Shown here: piece after piece, positions 41,030-50,617 of the stretch
How the letters are laid out: each line of letters opens with the position of its first letter
Position numbering within the stretch: the stretch's first letter is position 1
Origin: an uncultured Actinomycetes bacterium
GTDB lineage: Bacteria; Actinomycetota; Acidimicrobiia; Acidimicrobiales; RAAP-2
Direction of reading: 5' to 3'
Length of the DNA: 64,000 nt
Assembly: GCA_903924205.1 (NCBI GenBank)
Contig: CAIYAP010000002.1
Span: forward strand, 434,001-498,000
Notes under the pieces: generated by a model
Seen by the model: the letters and a program-made list of their open reading frames with translations, nothing else
The model's database searches: none
What the model was told of the DNA's origin: nothing
Translations under genes and position numbers: made by a program

Positions 41030-42259
41030 TTAGGCAGCGGTGTCAGTGGGTGTGTGCATCGACTGAATAGAAGGCACGCACAGCGCGCCCCCCACCATCA
41101 CCACAATGAGAACGACACATCCGACGATGCAGGTCGTGGTACCCCAGGCGTGTTGTATCGGTCCCACCACCGCCAGACCGACGGGAAGAAAGACCAGTGA
41201 GCCAAACCAGTCGTAGGCACTCACCCGCGACAAGATGTCACTCGGGATTTCGCGCTGCATCGTGGTATTCCAGATGGTGCCGAAAATGGACATCATCGCT
41301 CCACCGGCGAATGCGCCCGAGGCAATCACCCACACCGGCGCCACGGTGGCGAGACCAATAAGGGGCCACACCCACACCAGAGTGGAGGCGGTAGCCACCA
41401 AGAGCGGTCGAGAGGGCTTCCACTTCAGCATCACGATGCCACCCGTGACCGCGCCCGCGCCCTCGATTGCCAAGACCAAACCCCACACTGCGGCCCCGCC
41501 GAGGGAGTCCTTAGCGATTCCGGGACCCATCACCATCATGGGCGCGAAAATCAGAATGTTCACCACCGAAAACTCGACCACGATGACCCACAGCCAGGTG
41601 CGCGACCAAAACTCTCGCCAGCCCTCGTGTAGTTCGTGCCACATGGACGTGGTGGACAGAGCGCCATTCCATTCGATGTTGATCATCCACAGTGACACCA
41701 CGGAGACCAAATACGTCAGTCCGTCAATCAACACCGCCCAGCCGGGATTCGCGGCGGCGACGATGATGCCAGCCGCCGCGGGACCGATGATCCCCGACAT
41801 CGAGGCGGAGAGAGTGTTGAGGGCATTGGCCTGCTGCAAGTTGGCGGGGGAAATGACACTGGGAACGAGGCCTGTGGACGCCGGGGCAAAGAACGCCGAT
41901 CCAAAGCCCACTACCGCCGCCAGCGCCATGAACCCCCACAACGGCGGCGTGCTCGCCATAATCCAGATCCCCAAGGTCAGTTCGGCCACGGTGCGAATCA
42001 GGTCAGAGCCCAGCATCACGACTCGGCGACTGAAGCGGTCGGCGAAGACGCCCCCAATGAGAAGAAAGACGACGAGTGGCAACATGCCGGCGGCTGACAC
42101 CAATCCCACGTCAGTGGTCGTGCCGTGTTCGAGCACCGCGAAGGTGATCGCGACCGGAGCCATCCCACTGCCGATTCCCGAGGTCGTCTGACCTATGAAA
42201 TACCACGTGAAGTTTCGTTCTCGAAGTGCCCCCAGCCAATCGCGAGCGCTCATTCCCAT
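41030..42259 (-). CDS. MFS transporter (MFS_3-type)
   Basis: FTWYFIGQTTSGIGSGMAPVAITFAVLEHG, GGVFADRFSRRVVML. Confidence 0.88.
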   Translation of the reverse strand: MGMSARDWLGALRERNFTWYFIGQTTSGIGSGMAPVAITFAVLEHGTTTDVGLVSAAGMLPLVVFLLIGGVFADRFSRRVVMLGSDLIRTVAELTLGIWIMASTPPLWGFMALAAVVGFGSAFFAPASTGLVPSVISPANLQQANALNTLSASMSGIIGPAAAGIIVAAANPGWAVLIDGLTYLVSVVSLWMINIEWNGALSTTSMWHELHEGWREFWSRTWLWVIVVEFSVVNILIFAPMMVMGPGIAKDSLGGAAVWGLVLAIEGAGAVTGGIVMLKWKPSRPLLVATASTLVWVWPLIGLATVAPVWVIASGAFAGGAMMSIFGTIWNTTMQREIPSDILSRVSAYDWFGSLVFLPVGLAVVGPIQHAWGTTTCIVGCVVLIVVMVGGALCVPSIQSMHTPTDTAA

Positions 42260-42324
42260 AGGTTAGGCAACGACGGCACCGCGGTGGGTACTGCCGAATG
42301 TTCTACCTCGTGTGCATGTCGTCG

Positions 42325-42588
42325 ATGTCTGTTCACGAGCTCAATCAACACCTCGATGAGGTAAACGCCCGAGTAGAAGAGGGCCAACACATCGACATCA
42401 CTCGCGATGGTATGACGATTGCCAGCATCACAGCTGTGGACATCGATTTGACTGATCAGTCCGTGCCAGTTCATGGTGTCGTCATGGCTAGCCGCGGCAT
42501 ATGTGACCTTTCCCACGCCACGGGAATTACCTCGAATAACACTGGTCCCGCGCTCACCCTTGACGACCACCATGGACGAGGTCGCTAA
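42325..42588 (+). CDS. Phd/YefM-like antitoxin, orphan
   Basis: MSVHELNQHLDEVNARVEEGQHIDITRDGMTIASITAV; no recognisable toxin directly downstream. Confidence 0.5.
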   Translation: MSVHELNQHLDEVNARVEEGQHIDITRDGMTIASITAVDIDLTDQSVPVHGVVMASRGICDLSHATGITSNNTGPALTLDDHHGRGR

Positions 42589-43032
42589 AAATCTCCACGT
42601 GATGTCATCGGAATCCCGGTCACATATTCCAACTCGAAAGATCGGGATCCGTCTCAGACATGAGCACTCACCCCCACCTGGTCATGTTGACGATTGTTTT
42701 GATCACGCCATTAGCGAAACTTGCTCATTCGCGCAGAGTGAGTGAACGCTTGTCACAATCACGCCGACTGAACATCAGCGTTGATGTTTCCCCCAGTTCT
42801 TCCTCCTTGATGGCGAATGCCTAGAGAGGAAATACTGTGTCCATCACCCAACCTCCGCTGCGACGACCCTCCTGGGTGCACCCAGGTGAGTCAACAGCCC
42901 CGTCAAGAATCCCTGCGATGTCGCGTCGCCATGGTGACACCTCAGCCCGGTGGGCCGCGAGGATCTTTCGCGGTCGCACCTGTGGCTAACCCATCTCTCA
43001 CGAACAGGTGGGTTCATGCGAGGTATCAACAG

Positions 43033-43052
43033 ATATCAGATTTGATATATTT
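43033..43052 (+). promoter_or_regulatory. Operator/-10 region of HTH-nucleotidyltransferase operon
   Basis: ATATCA-GATT-TGATAT inverted repeat (43033-43048) overlapping TATATT (43046-43051), which ends 6 nt before the GTG start at 43058. Confidence 0.55.
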
Positions 43053-43057
43053 TACTC

Positions 43058-43666
43058 GTGGACGGTCGACAGGCAGCAGCTGAAATCATTCGATCGCTGC
43101 GGGAACGGCACCATCTCACCCAACGCGATCTTGCTCAACTGGCGGGTGTTCCGCAGCCCACCATTTCCTCAATCGAGTCCGGGAAACGAGAGCCATCACT
43201 GTCACTCCTTAGTTCCATCGTTGAGTCCGTGGGTGAGGCTCTCCGCATTGACGTTGTGCCAGCGACTCCCTTTTCCGGCGTCGCAACGTCTGACGCAATT
43301 CGCCACCTCATTCGCCGCAGTGAAACTGGAGACGCCGTGGACGATTCAATTTTGCGCCGCTTACTGAGTTTTCGTGATGTTATTCAGCAAGCGTCACCAG
43401 AAGAAGTCATCAACCTCATTACAAGTCCACCATCGTTGATTGGAGACGCCCGCTGGGATGCGTGTGTGGCGGCCGTCGTCGAAGAAGAATGCGCCCGACG
43501 GGACGTGGCGCCACCGCGATGGGTTAATGATGCACAGCGATTTGTCAAACCGTTCTGGTTCCTCTCGAAAATTCCCGCTCTTCATCAGTGGGAATTCGAG
43601 ACGGCGCCGACAGCTTTCATTCGCCATGGCGTCATCGCGGCCGCCGATGAACTGGCCAGCGTCTAA
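43058..43666 (+). CDS. XRE-family HTH protein (antitoxin-like) with C-terminal extension
   Basis: IIRSLRERHHLTQRDLAQLAGVPQPTISSIESGKREPSLSLLSSIVESVG HTH. Confidence 0.85.
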   Translation: MDGRQAAAEIIRSLRERHHLTQRDLAQLAGVPQPTISSIESGKREPSLSLLSSIVESVGEALRIDVVPATPFSGVATSDAIRHLIRRSETGDAVDDSILRRLLSFRDVIQQASPEEVINLITSPPSLIGDARWDACVAAVVEEECARRDVAPPRWVNDAQRFVKPFWFLSKIPALHQWEFETAPTAFIRHGVIAAADELASV

Positions 43667-44199
43667 TGAATAAGGGCGATCTCGTAGAGGCGCTCACGGA
43701 CCTCGGCCACCAGCTGGAGCAACGAGCGATTCGAGCTCGGCTCTACGTCGTGGGGGGAGTCGTGATGGTTCTCGCACACGATTCACGAGATGCCACCGCT
43801 GATGTCGATGGTGATTTTTATCCTCACGATGAAGTAATCGAAGTTGCCCGTGACGTAGCCCGTGATCGAGGATTACCAGCGGACTGGCTCAATGCTGCCG
43901 CTCGTGGATTCATTCCCGTTTTTAAATCACCCGAGTGGCGGCCGCTCTTCACCTTTGGAACGCTTGACGTTTTGGCCGCCGACGACCGCACCATGCTGGC
44001 AATGAAGATTCGTGCGAGCCGCGGTCGGCGAGACGAACCAGATATCGCCTTGCTATTAGAGCGTTGCGAGATCACCACCGTGGATGAGGCTTTCGACCTC
44101 TACGACGAATACTTTCCCGAAGATCCGGCGCCCGCACGCGCCCGCGTGATTATCGAATTCTTGCTGAGTGGGTCAAACGGCGCGTCAGCTGACGTGTAA
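43666..44199 (+). CDS. DUF6036/AbiEii-like nucleotidyltransferase-fold protein
   Basis: RLYVVGGVVMVLAHDSRDATADVDGDFYP...LAMKIRASRGRRDEPDIALLLE; 1-nt overlap with upstream HTH gene. Confidence 0.65.
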   Translation: MNKGDLVEALTDLGHQLEQRAIRARLYVVGGVVMVLAHDSRDATADVDGDFYPHDEVIEVARDVARDRGLPADWLNAAARGFIPVFKSPEWRPLFTFGTLDVLAADDRTMLAMKIRASRGRRDEPDIALLLERCEITTVDEAFDLYDEYFPEDPAPARARVIIEFLLSGSNGASADV

Positions 44200-44341
44200 A
44201 CGGGGCAAGGAAACCTTCGTGTTGGCCATACGAAACGGGGATGGCGCGCGACCGTGATATCGAGACGGAAAAATCCGCACCATCGCATTATCAGACGATT
44301 TCACGTCACCATTAATGGGATCCCGAGTACATCTCGTAGTG

Positions 44342-44414
44342 GAGACGAAGGGGTTCGAACCCTCGACCTCAGGCTTGCAAAGCCCGCGCTCTACCAACTG
44401 AGCTACATCCCCGG
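44342..44414 (-). tRNA. tRNA-Ala (TGC)
   Basis: Reverse complement GGGGATGTAGCTCAGTTGGTAGAGCGCGGGCTTTGCAAGCCTGAGGTCGAGGGTTCGAACCCCTTCGTCTCCA; loop TTTGCAA. Confidence 0.95.
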
Positions 44415-44459
44415 CATTTAGAGATTACTACCCGTCACCCACCTCGTGGCTCGTCGGGT

Positions 44460-45104
44460 CTATTTGGCCAATGACCCTGCGGCGGCACTCACCGAGCCGA
44501 CACGTGGACGGCGATTCCCTCGAACCACGCCCACCACGATAAGAAAGTTCATCGCCACGATGGCGGCGGGAAAGAGCCACGCCGACAAGGTGAAGTGGTG
44601 AATGGCCAACATGGTCAACACGGCGCTAGAACCTCCCACGAGGTACGACACCCAAATTTCACTCTCGGGGTGACGCCATGACTTCCACAAGGTCGGTAAG
44701 CCTGCCACGACATCCGCGATCACTTCTGCCACCAGGGCAACCAAAGGGTGCGGGGTGAAGTACCAAATTCCTATTCCGATGAGGGCGATGATGCCGCACA
44801 ACGAATCCCACACGGTGATCTTCCAGACGCTCTCGGGCACAAAAAAAGACACGATCAAGATGATGAGGGGCATGACGCCATACATCAAGGTGGTGGCGGC
44901 CGGCGCACCCACGTGTTGCTGCATCTGGAGAAAGAAACTCAAGATCGGTGCCAGTGCCCACATCGACCAGGTCACACGATTTGGTTTGGTCTGGCCCTTC
45001 AGGGTCGCCCCGATGTACAGGAAGCCTCCAATGGTGGAGATGGCCGCAGCAATATAAGCAAACCAAGAAGGGAGCACGGGTAACAGTCTGCCGGTGTTTC
45101 TCAT
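44460..45104 (-). CDS. Integral membrane protein, uncharacterised
   Basis: MRNTGRLLPVLPSWFAYIAAAISTIGGFLYIGATLKGQTKPNRVTWSMWALAPILSFF, about 7 TM helices; start set at 45104 to avoid a long divergent overlap. Confidence 0.65.
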   Translation of the reverse strand: MRNTGRLLPVLPSWFAYIAAAISTIGGFLYIGATLKGQTKPNRVTWSMWALAPILSFFLQMQQHVGAPAATTLMYGVMPLIILIVSFFVPESVWKITVWDSLCGIIALIGIGIWYFTPHPLVALVAEVIADVVAGLPTLWKSWRHPESEIWVSYLVGGSSAVLTMLAIHHFTLSAWLFPAAIVAMNFLIVVGVVRGNRRPRVGSVSAAAGSLAK

Positions 45105-45135
45105 GTCATCACGACACCCCGATAACCTCGGCACC

Positions 45136-45930
45136 ATGGAAGCACGTGAATTTCTCGGAATTGAACAGGTTTCGGATACGCGTTTTCGCTTGGAGGTGAC
45201 CGAGAAAGTCATCACGCCCGGCCAATTTCTTTTTGGAGGATGTGCGCTAGGCGCAGGTTTGGTCGCCCTTGAAGAAGTCACCCACCGGCCCACTATCTGG
45301 GCCACCGCTCATTACCTCAGCTACGCCCCCACTGGCTCGATCGTCGAGATTGATGTCACCCCCGCGGTCGTGGGGGGGCATGTCACTCAGGCCCGGGCCA
45401 CGGCTCACATCGGTGACAAAGAAATTCTCACGATTAATGCGGCTCTCGGGACGGGAAGCCTGTCTTCCTCGACACCGTGGGTCACCATGCCGTCAGTGCC
45501 GACTCCGGACGACTGTCCGCCACGCCGGATTCCTCGCCAAATGGGTGAGTCGATATTCACCAATCTGGATACTCGCGTGGCATTAGGTCGCACCTTCGAC
45601 CAGCTCGACGGCACCCCCGGGTCTACGCAATCAGCCCTCTGGGTTCGACTGCCGGGTCAGCTCACGACGTCGGCCGCCACCTTGGCCATCTTTGGTGATT
45701 ACGTGTCAGGCGGAAATTCTGAACCCCTCGGTCTGAGAGTCATGGGTCGCAGCCTCGACAACACGATTCGCATCGCTCACCTTGCGCCCACCGAATGGGT
45801 GCTCGTCGATATCCAAATGCACGCCCTCGTCGGTGGTTTCGCCCAAGGCATCGGTTTTCTCTGGAGCCAAGACGGTCACCTTCTCGGAACAGCCTCACAA
45901 ACCATCGCAGCGAAGATCTGGGATCAGTAG
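45136..45930 (+). CDS. Acyl-CoA thioesterase-like protein (TesB-type hotdog)
   Basis: Double hotdog layout; WVLVDIQMHALVGGFAQGIGFLWSQDGHLLGTASQ. Confidence 0.8.
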   Translation: MEAREFLGIEQVSDTRFRLEVTEKVITPGQFLFGGCALGAGLVALEEVTHRPTIWATAHYLSYAPTGSIVEIDVTPAVVGGHVTQARATAHIGDKEILTINAALGTGSLSSSTPWVTMPSVPTPDDCPPRRIPRQMGESIFTNLDTRVALGRTFDQLDGTPGSTQSALWVRLPGQLTTSAATLAIFGDYVSGGNSEPLGLRVMGRSLDNTIRIAHLAPTEWVLVDIQMHALVGGFAQGIGFLWSQDGHLLGTASQTIAAKIWDQ

Positions 45931-45975
45931 GGCTGATCGAGCCCGTCGCACCGTGGTGTAGAGTTGAGTTCCCTT

Positions 45976-46052
45976 GGGGCTATAGCTCAGTTGGTTAGAG
46001 CGCAGCACTGATAATGCTGAGGTCGTAAGTTCGACTCTTACTAGCCCCACCA
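45976..46052 (+). tRNA. tRNA-Ile (GAT), CCA encoded
   Basis: GGGGCTATAGCTCAGTTGGTTAGAGCGCAGCACTGATAATGCTGAGGTCGTAAGTTCGACTCTTACTAGCCCCACCA; loop CTGATAA. Confidence 0.96.
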
Positions 46053-46170
46053 ATAGAAATCCTTTAGGGGATTTCTCTATCTGATCTTGACCGCTGACGC
46101 GACGTTGAGTCAGTGTTCCCGAATTTTTTCGAGGTTGTTCATACAATGAACTAACTCCATCGAGGTGACC

Positions 46171-47502
46171 ATGTCCGAGTTCCTGTCGTCCGTCGAACGC
46201 GAAAAGCGCTCGGTCTTTCACTCCTGGTCCGCCCAAGCGTCGATTAATCCCCTCATGGTCGCATCCGCCTACGACTCGACCGTTGTCGATGAAGACGGCA
46301 AGGAATACCTGGACTTCTCGAGTCAGTTGGTTAATACGAATATCGGTCATCAACGTGCTGAGGTGGTCGACGCCATTGTGAATCAGGCGCGAACCTTGAC
46401 CACGATTGCTCCGCAGCATGGCAATCGAGCGCGCTACGAAGCGGCGGAGAAGATCCTCGCCCACTCATTTTCCGGTGCCGACAAGGTGTTCTTTACCAAT
46501 GGCGGAACCGAAGCCGTGGAGCACGCCGTGCGCATGGCGCGTCTCGTCACCGGAAAACCCAAGGTGCTCGCGGCGTATCGCAGTTACCACGGTGCGACGG
46601 CAACCTCCATCAATCTCACCGGCGATCACCGTCGCTGGGCCGTGGATAGCGCCTCGGCCGGGGTGGTCCACTTCTTTGGACCCTTTCTTTACCGCAGCCA
46701 CTTTCACGCCACGACGGAAGCTGAAGAGTGCGAGCGTGCGCTGGCACACCTTGAACAAGTCATTTCTTTCGAAGGCCCCGCGACGATCGCCGCACTCATC
46801 TTGGAAAGCATTCCCGGCACGGCGGGGATCATGGTCCCCCCGCCGGGGTATCTGGCCGGCGTTCGTGCGCTGTGCACGAAGTACAACATCGTCTACATCG
46901 CCGATGAAGTGATGGCGGGTTTCGGCCGCGCCGGATCGTGGTTCGCTTATGACCAGTTCGATATTGCCCCTGATTTGGTGACCTTTGCCAAGGGTGTGAA
47001 CTCGGGTTATGTTCCCCTCGGTGGCGTCATCATCAACGAGACGATTTCTCACTTCTTTAACGACCGCGTCTATCCCGGTGGATTGACCTACTCCGGCCAT
47101 CCCTTGGCTTGCGCGGCGGCGGTGGCCACCATGACCTACATGGAAGAACATGACGTCCCGGGCCACGCGAAGCGCATAGGTGAGGAGATTTTGGGTCCCG
47201 GTCTAAGCGCGCTGCAGGACGCACACCCCGTGATTGGTGAGGTGCGCGGACGGGGAGTCTTCTTTGCCCTCGACCTCGTGTCGAACCGCGAGACCAAGGA
47301 GCCTCTCGCTCCCTATGGCGGGAGCTCACCGGCAATGGCCGAGCTCGGCGCGGCCTGTCGACGCGAAGGACTCCTTCCCTTCATGAACTATCACCGTCTG
47401 CACGTTGTGCCCCCCTGCACGGTGAGCGAGGTGGACGCTCGCGAGGGTCTCGCTCGTCTCGACCGCGCCCTGTCCGCTATCGACGGCCACTACCAGGGCT
47501 AA
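46171..47502 (+). CDS. Class III aminotransferase (taurine-pyruvate/omega-aminotransferase-like)
   Basis: FTNGGTEAVEHAVRMAR, YIADEVMAGFGRAGSWFAYDQFDIAPDLVTFAKGVNSGYVPLG PLP-lysine region. Confidence 0.88.
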   Translation: MSEFLSSVEREKRSVFHSWSAQASINPLMVASAYDSTVVDEDGKEYLDFSSQLVNTNIGHQRAEVVDAIVNQARTLTTIAPQHGNRARYEAAEKILAHSFSGADKVFFTNGGTEAVEHAVRMARLVTGKPKVLAAYRSYHGATATSINLTGDHRRWAVDSASAGVVHFFGPFLYRSHFHATTEAEECERALAHLEQVISFEGPATIAALILESIPGTAGIMVPPPGYLAGVRALCTKYNIVYIADEVMAGFGRAGSWFAYDQFDIAPDLVTFAKGVNSGYVPLGGVIINETISHFFNDRVYPGGLTYSGHPLACAAAVATMTYMEEHDVPGHAKRIGEEILGPGLSALQDAHPVIGEVRGRGVFFALDLVSNRETKEPLAPYGGSSPAMAELGAACRREGLLPFMNYHRLHVVPPCTVSEVDAREGLARLDRALSAIDGHYQG

Positions 47503-47557
47503 TTCGATTCACTCTCCTACTTAGTGAAAATTCATCTATTGCCCATAGTGTGGGTGC

Positions 47558-48514
47558 ATGCCCGCCATCACCCCCGCTAACCCGCTCGACCTCGAGGTCA
47601 TCGACACTCCCGCCGCTAGTGCACGGCCGCGTCGCGTCACCCGCATCACCACCGCGCCACAGGGAACGGAGGGGGAAGGCTTTCCCGTCCGACGCGCATT
47701 CTTTGGCATCGAGATGGATGATCTCGACCCCTTTATTCACATGGATCAAATGGGTGAAGTCGACTACGGCCCGGGTGAACCCAAGGGCACGCCGTGGCAT
47801 CCCCACCGCGGCTTTGAAACCGTCACCTACATGATGGAGGGCACATTTCTGCACCAAGACTCCATTGGTGGCGGCGGCGTTATTGAAAACGGGGCGACCC
47901 AATGGATGACTGCCGGCGCGGGCATCTTGCACATCGAGCGACCGCCAGACGCGCTGATTGACTCTGGTGGCCTCTTCCACGGTATTCAGCTCTGGGTGAA
48001 CTTACCTAGTCGTCTCAAGATGACCGCCCCGCGCTATCAAGACATCGGTGCGGAGGGAATCACTCTTCGTCGAAACGAGCAGGGCGACGCCATTGTGCGC
48101 GTTATTGCCGGTGACGTGGCTGGCGCGTCGGGCCCCGGTGTCACGCACACCCCCATCGCCCTCGCGCACGTCACGATCATGCCGGGTGGTGCCATCGCCC
48201 TGCCGTGGCCGGCGCAATACAACGCCCTGACCTACGTGTTGGCCGGCGACGGATTCGTCGGTGTCGACCGAGAGGCCATTCATACCGGACAAATGGCGGT
48301 GCACAAAGACGGTGATCTTCTCATCATTGCGGCCGCCGACACACAGGACTCGCGCACCGAGGCGCTCGAAGTGCTCATTTTGGGTGGCGAGAGAATTGGT
48401 GAGCCTGTCGCGGCCTACGGTCCTTTCGTGATGAACACGCGCGCCGAGTTAGTCCAAGCCTTTGAGGACTACCAGGCCGGTCGACTGGGCCAAATCCCCG
48501 CCGACCACATTTAG
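47558..48514 (+). CDS. Pirin-family protein
   Basis: PHRGFETVTYMMEGTFLHQDSIG, AGAGILHIE, GIQLWVNLP. Confidence 0.9.
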   Translation: MPAITPANPLDLEVIDTPAASARPRRVTRITTAPQGTEGEGFPVRRAFFGIEMDDLDPFIHMDQMGEVDYGPGEPKGTPWHPHRGFETVTYMMEGTFLHQDSIGGGGVIENGATQWMTAGAGILHIERPPDALIDSGGLFHGIQLWVNLPSRLKMTAPRYQDIGAEGITLRRNEQGDAIVRVIAGDVAGASGPGVTHTPIALAHVTIMPGGAIALPWPAQYNALTYVLAGDGFVGVDREAIHTGQMAVHKDGDLLIIAAADTQDSRTEALEVLILGGERIGEPVAAYGPFVMNTRAELVQAFEDYQAGRLGQIPADHI

Positions 48515-48518
48515 AGCC

Positions 48519-48962
48519 TTACTGCTCGCTCTCGCGGTGTAACAAGAAGGTGCCCGTGGCGCGGGAAATCATTTTCCCATTCTCATCGGTAATGACGGCC
48601 TCGCCGTACGCCACCTGTTTGCCGGCGCGCACCACGTCGCCACGGAGGCGATAGGCCCCACCCAAGGTGGCCGGTCGCATGAGTTCGGTCTTCATTTCGA
48701 TCGTCGCGCGAGTTCGGTCCTTCCCCGTCATGGCGGCGTTGATCGCGAAGTTCATGAGGGCGTCGAGAAGGACGGAGTGAACACCGGCCTGCACGCCCTG
48801 GTGGGGGTTACACGCCAATTCGGTAGGGGTGAAGGTGCCTTCGGCCCAGCCGAGATCCTCGCCGTCGACGCCGTAGGCGGTGATGGCGGCACCGACCGCG
48901 GAAATGATGGGCATTCCGCCGTCGCCGAGCCAGCGATCCATGTTTTTAAATCCGTCACTCAC
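48519..48962 (-). CDS. PaaI-like hotdog thioesterase
   Basis: CNPHQGVQAGVHSVLLDALMNFAINAAM; TIEMKTELMRPA; start uncertain (GTG 48962 or ATG 48941). Confidence 0.75.
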   Translation of the reverse strand: MSDGFKNMDRWLGDGGMPIISAVGAAITAYGVDGEDLGWAEGTFTPTELACNPHQGVQAGVHSVLLDALMNFAINAAMTGKDRTRATIEMKTELMRPATLGGAYRLRGDVVRAGKQVAYGEAVITDENGKMISRATGTFLLHRESEQ

Positions 48963-49037
48963 GAGGCGAACGCTAGTCCGACCAGTGACCGTGAGTCTCG
49001 GTCTAGGCTCAGAATCAGTCACATCGAAAGGACTTAT

Positions 49038-50216
49038 ATGCCGACCGCCGTCATCGTTGACGCCGTGCGCACCCCTGGTGGTAAGCGCGGTGGAAAGCTC
49101 CGTAACTGGCACCCCGTTGATCTCGCTGCCGAGGCCCTCAAGGCCATCGCCGAGCGAAACAACCTCGACCCCGCCCTCGTGGAGGACGTGATTATGGGCT
49201 GCGTGAGCCAAGTGGGCGCGCAGGCCTTCAATGTCGGCCGCAGCGCCGTACTCGCAGCGGGATGGCCCGAGTCCGTGCCCGCCACCACCATCGACCGCCA
49301 GTGTGGTTCGAGCCAGCAGGCTCTGCACTTCGCCGCGCAGGGCGTGATGGCTGGCGCTTATGACATCGTCATCGCCGCCGGCGTTGAAGTCATGTCTACC
49401 GTCGCCATGGGTAGTTCGATCGGCAAAGACTCAGGCTTCCCCTTCGGCGCCACCGTCTTTGCCCGCTACGAGGACAAGGGTGGTCTCAAGGGCCAGGGCA
49501 TTGGTGCCGAGATGATCGCCGACCAGTGGGACATCAGCCGCACCGACCTCGACGCCTTCAGCGCCGAGAGCCACCGCCGCGCCGCGCAGGCCACGGCTGA
49601 GGGCCGCTTCGAGAACGAAATCATTCCCATTCGCATCAAGGACGACGAGGGCAACCTCACCGACGACATTATGACGGCCGACGAAGGTATCCGTGAGGGT
49701 TCCTCCGTCGAGAGTTTGTCCAAGTTGAAGCCGGCGTTCAAGGAAGAGGGCAAGGTCACGGCGGGAAATAGCTCACAGATCACCGACGGTGCGTCGGCGG
49801 TACTCATCATGAGCGAAGAAACCGCGAACAAGCTCGGTTTCAAGATCCGCGCCAAGTTCCACAGCTTCGCCCTCGCCGGCGTTGACCCGGTCACGATGTT
49901 GACGGGTCCCATCCCGGCCACGAAGAAGATTCTGGAGAAGTCCGGCCTTAGCATGGACGACATCGACCTCGTCGAGATTAACGAGGCCTTTGCCTCGGTG
50001 CCGCTCGCGTGGGAGAAGGAACTCAACGCGGACATGTCGAAGGTCAATGTCAATGGTGGCGCCATTGCTCTCGGACACCCCCTGGGTGCGTCGGGCACAA
50101 AGTTGTGTGCCACCTTGTTGAACGAACTCGAGCGCACCGACGGTCGTTATGGCCTGCTCACAATGTGCGAAGGCGGTGGCCTCGCCAACGCCACCATTAT
50201 TGAGCGCGTTAAGTAA
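49038..50216 (+). CDS. Acetyl-CoA acetyltransferase / thiolase
   Basis: AVIVDAVRTPGGKRGG, TIDRQCGSSQQALHFAAQGVMAG, NVNGGAIALGHPLGASGTK, MCEGGGLANATI. Confidence 0.93.
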   Translation: MPTAVIVDAVRTPGGKRGGKLRNWHPVDLAAEALKAIAERNNLDPALVEDVIMGCVSQVGAQAFNVGRSAVLAAGWPESVPATTIDRQCGSSQQALHFAAQGVMAGAYDIVIAAGVEVMSTVAMGSSIGKDSGFPFGATVFARYEDKGGLKGQGIGAEMIADQWDISRTDLDAFSAESHRRAAQATAEGRFENEIIPIRIKDDEGNLTDDIMTADEGIREGSSVESLSKLKPAFKEEGKVTAGNSSQITDGASAVLIMSEETANKLGFKIRAKFHSFALAGVDPVTMLTGPIPATKKILEKSGLSMDDIDLVEINEAFASVPLAWEKELNADMSKVNVNGGAIALGHPLGASGTKLCATLLNELERTDGRYGLLTMCEGGGLANATIIERVK

Positions 50217-50231
50217 TAAGTTCCACAAACG

Positions 50232-50270
50232 AAAACTCCCCGGGGCAGCGCCCCGGGGAGTTTTCTTTTG
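50232..50270 (+). terminator. Rho-independent terminator of the thiolase gene
   Basis: AAAACTCCCCGGGGC-AGC-GCCCCGGGGAGTTTT followed by CTTTTG; 15-bp stem. Confidence 0.92.
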
Positions 50271-50277
50271 AGGAGAA

Positions 50278-50574
50278 CTATTTATATCGAGTGGCGCCGG
50301 CGAATCCCGTCATGATGAACAGCAAACCCACCAAGAGGTACCACGGTGAAGCGGCACCCGGTAGAGCCTGGAAGTAGTTCAGCATGATGACGAGGGCACC
50401 GATGATCATGGCGGTCAAAATCGCGAAGCCGAACCAGCGCGGGCTGGACTCGTGCGCCTTGGTTGCCGACTCCGGCGTGACGGTAATGCGACCGCTCGCC
50501 ACGGGGTCGGTGTACTTGCCAACACGCGACGACTTACCAGGTTGTGAAACTCGACCAGGACCACGCTTTGCCAT
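50278..50574 (-). CDS. crgA: Cell division protein CrgA
   Basis: MAKRGPGRVSQPGKSSRVGKYTDPVASGRITVTPE...SPRWFGFAILTAMIIGALVIMLNYFQALPGAASPWYLLVGLLFIMTGF: typical CrgA. Confidence 0.88.
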   Translation of the reverse strand: MAKRGPGRVSQPGKSSRVGKYTDPVASGRITVTPESATKAHESSPRWFGFAILTAMIIGALVIMLNYFQALPGAASPWYLLVGLLFIMTGFAGATRYK

Positions 50575-50617
50575 GGGGCGATGATACCCCTCGCCGACGC
50601 ACGGTAGTGTCCGCATC

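Noticed and set aside
41235-42191. 318-aa plus-strand ORF opposite the MFS transporter
   Set aside because: Shadow ORF, Pro/Thr/Ser-rich; MFS motifs on the minus strand are clear.
42588-43057. Possible toxin gene remnant or small ORFs after the Phd-like antitoxin
   Set aside because: Only ~50-aa ORFs (for example starting at 42660 and 42838) with no recognisable PIN/Doc/RelE residues; cannot be supported.
42260-44414. tRNA-Ala as integration site for the HTH/NTase patch
   Set aside because: No duplicate of the tRNA-Ala 3' end (GGTTCGAACCCCTTCGTCTCC) found at the far side of the patch, unlike the tRNA-Leu case.
46465-47166. 233-aa ORF antisense to the class III aminotransferase
   Set aside because: Shadow of a strongly conserved PLP enzyme gene.
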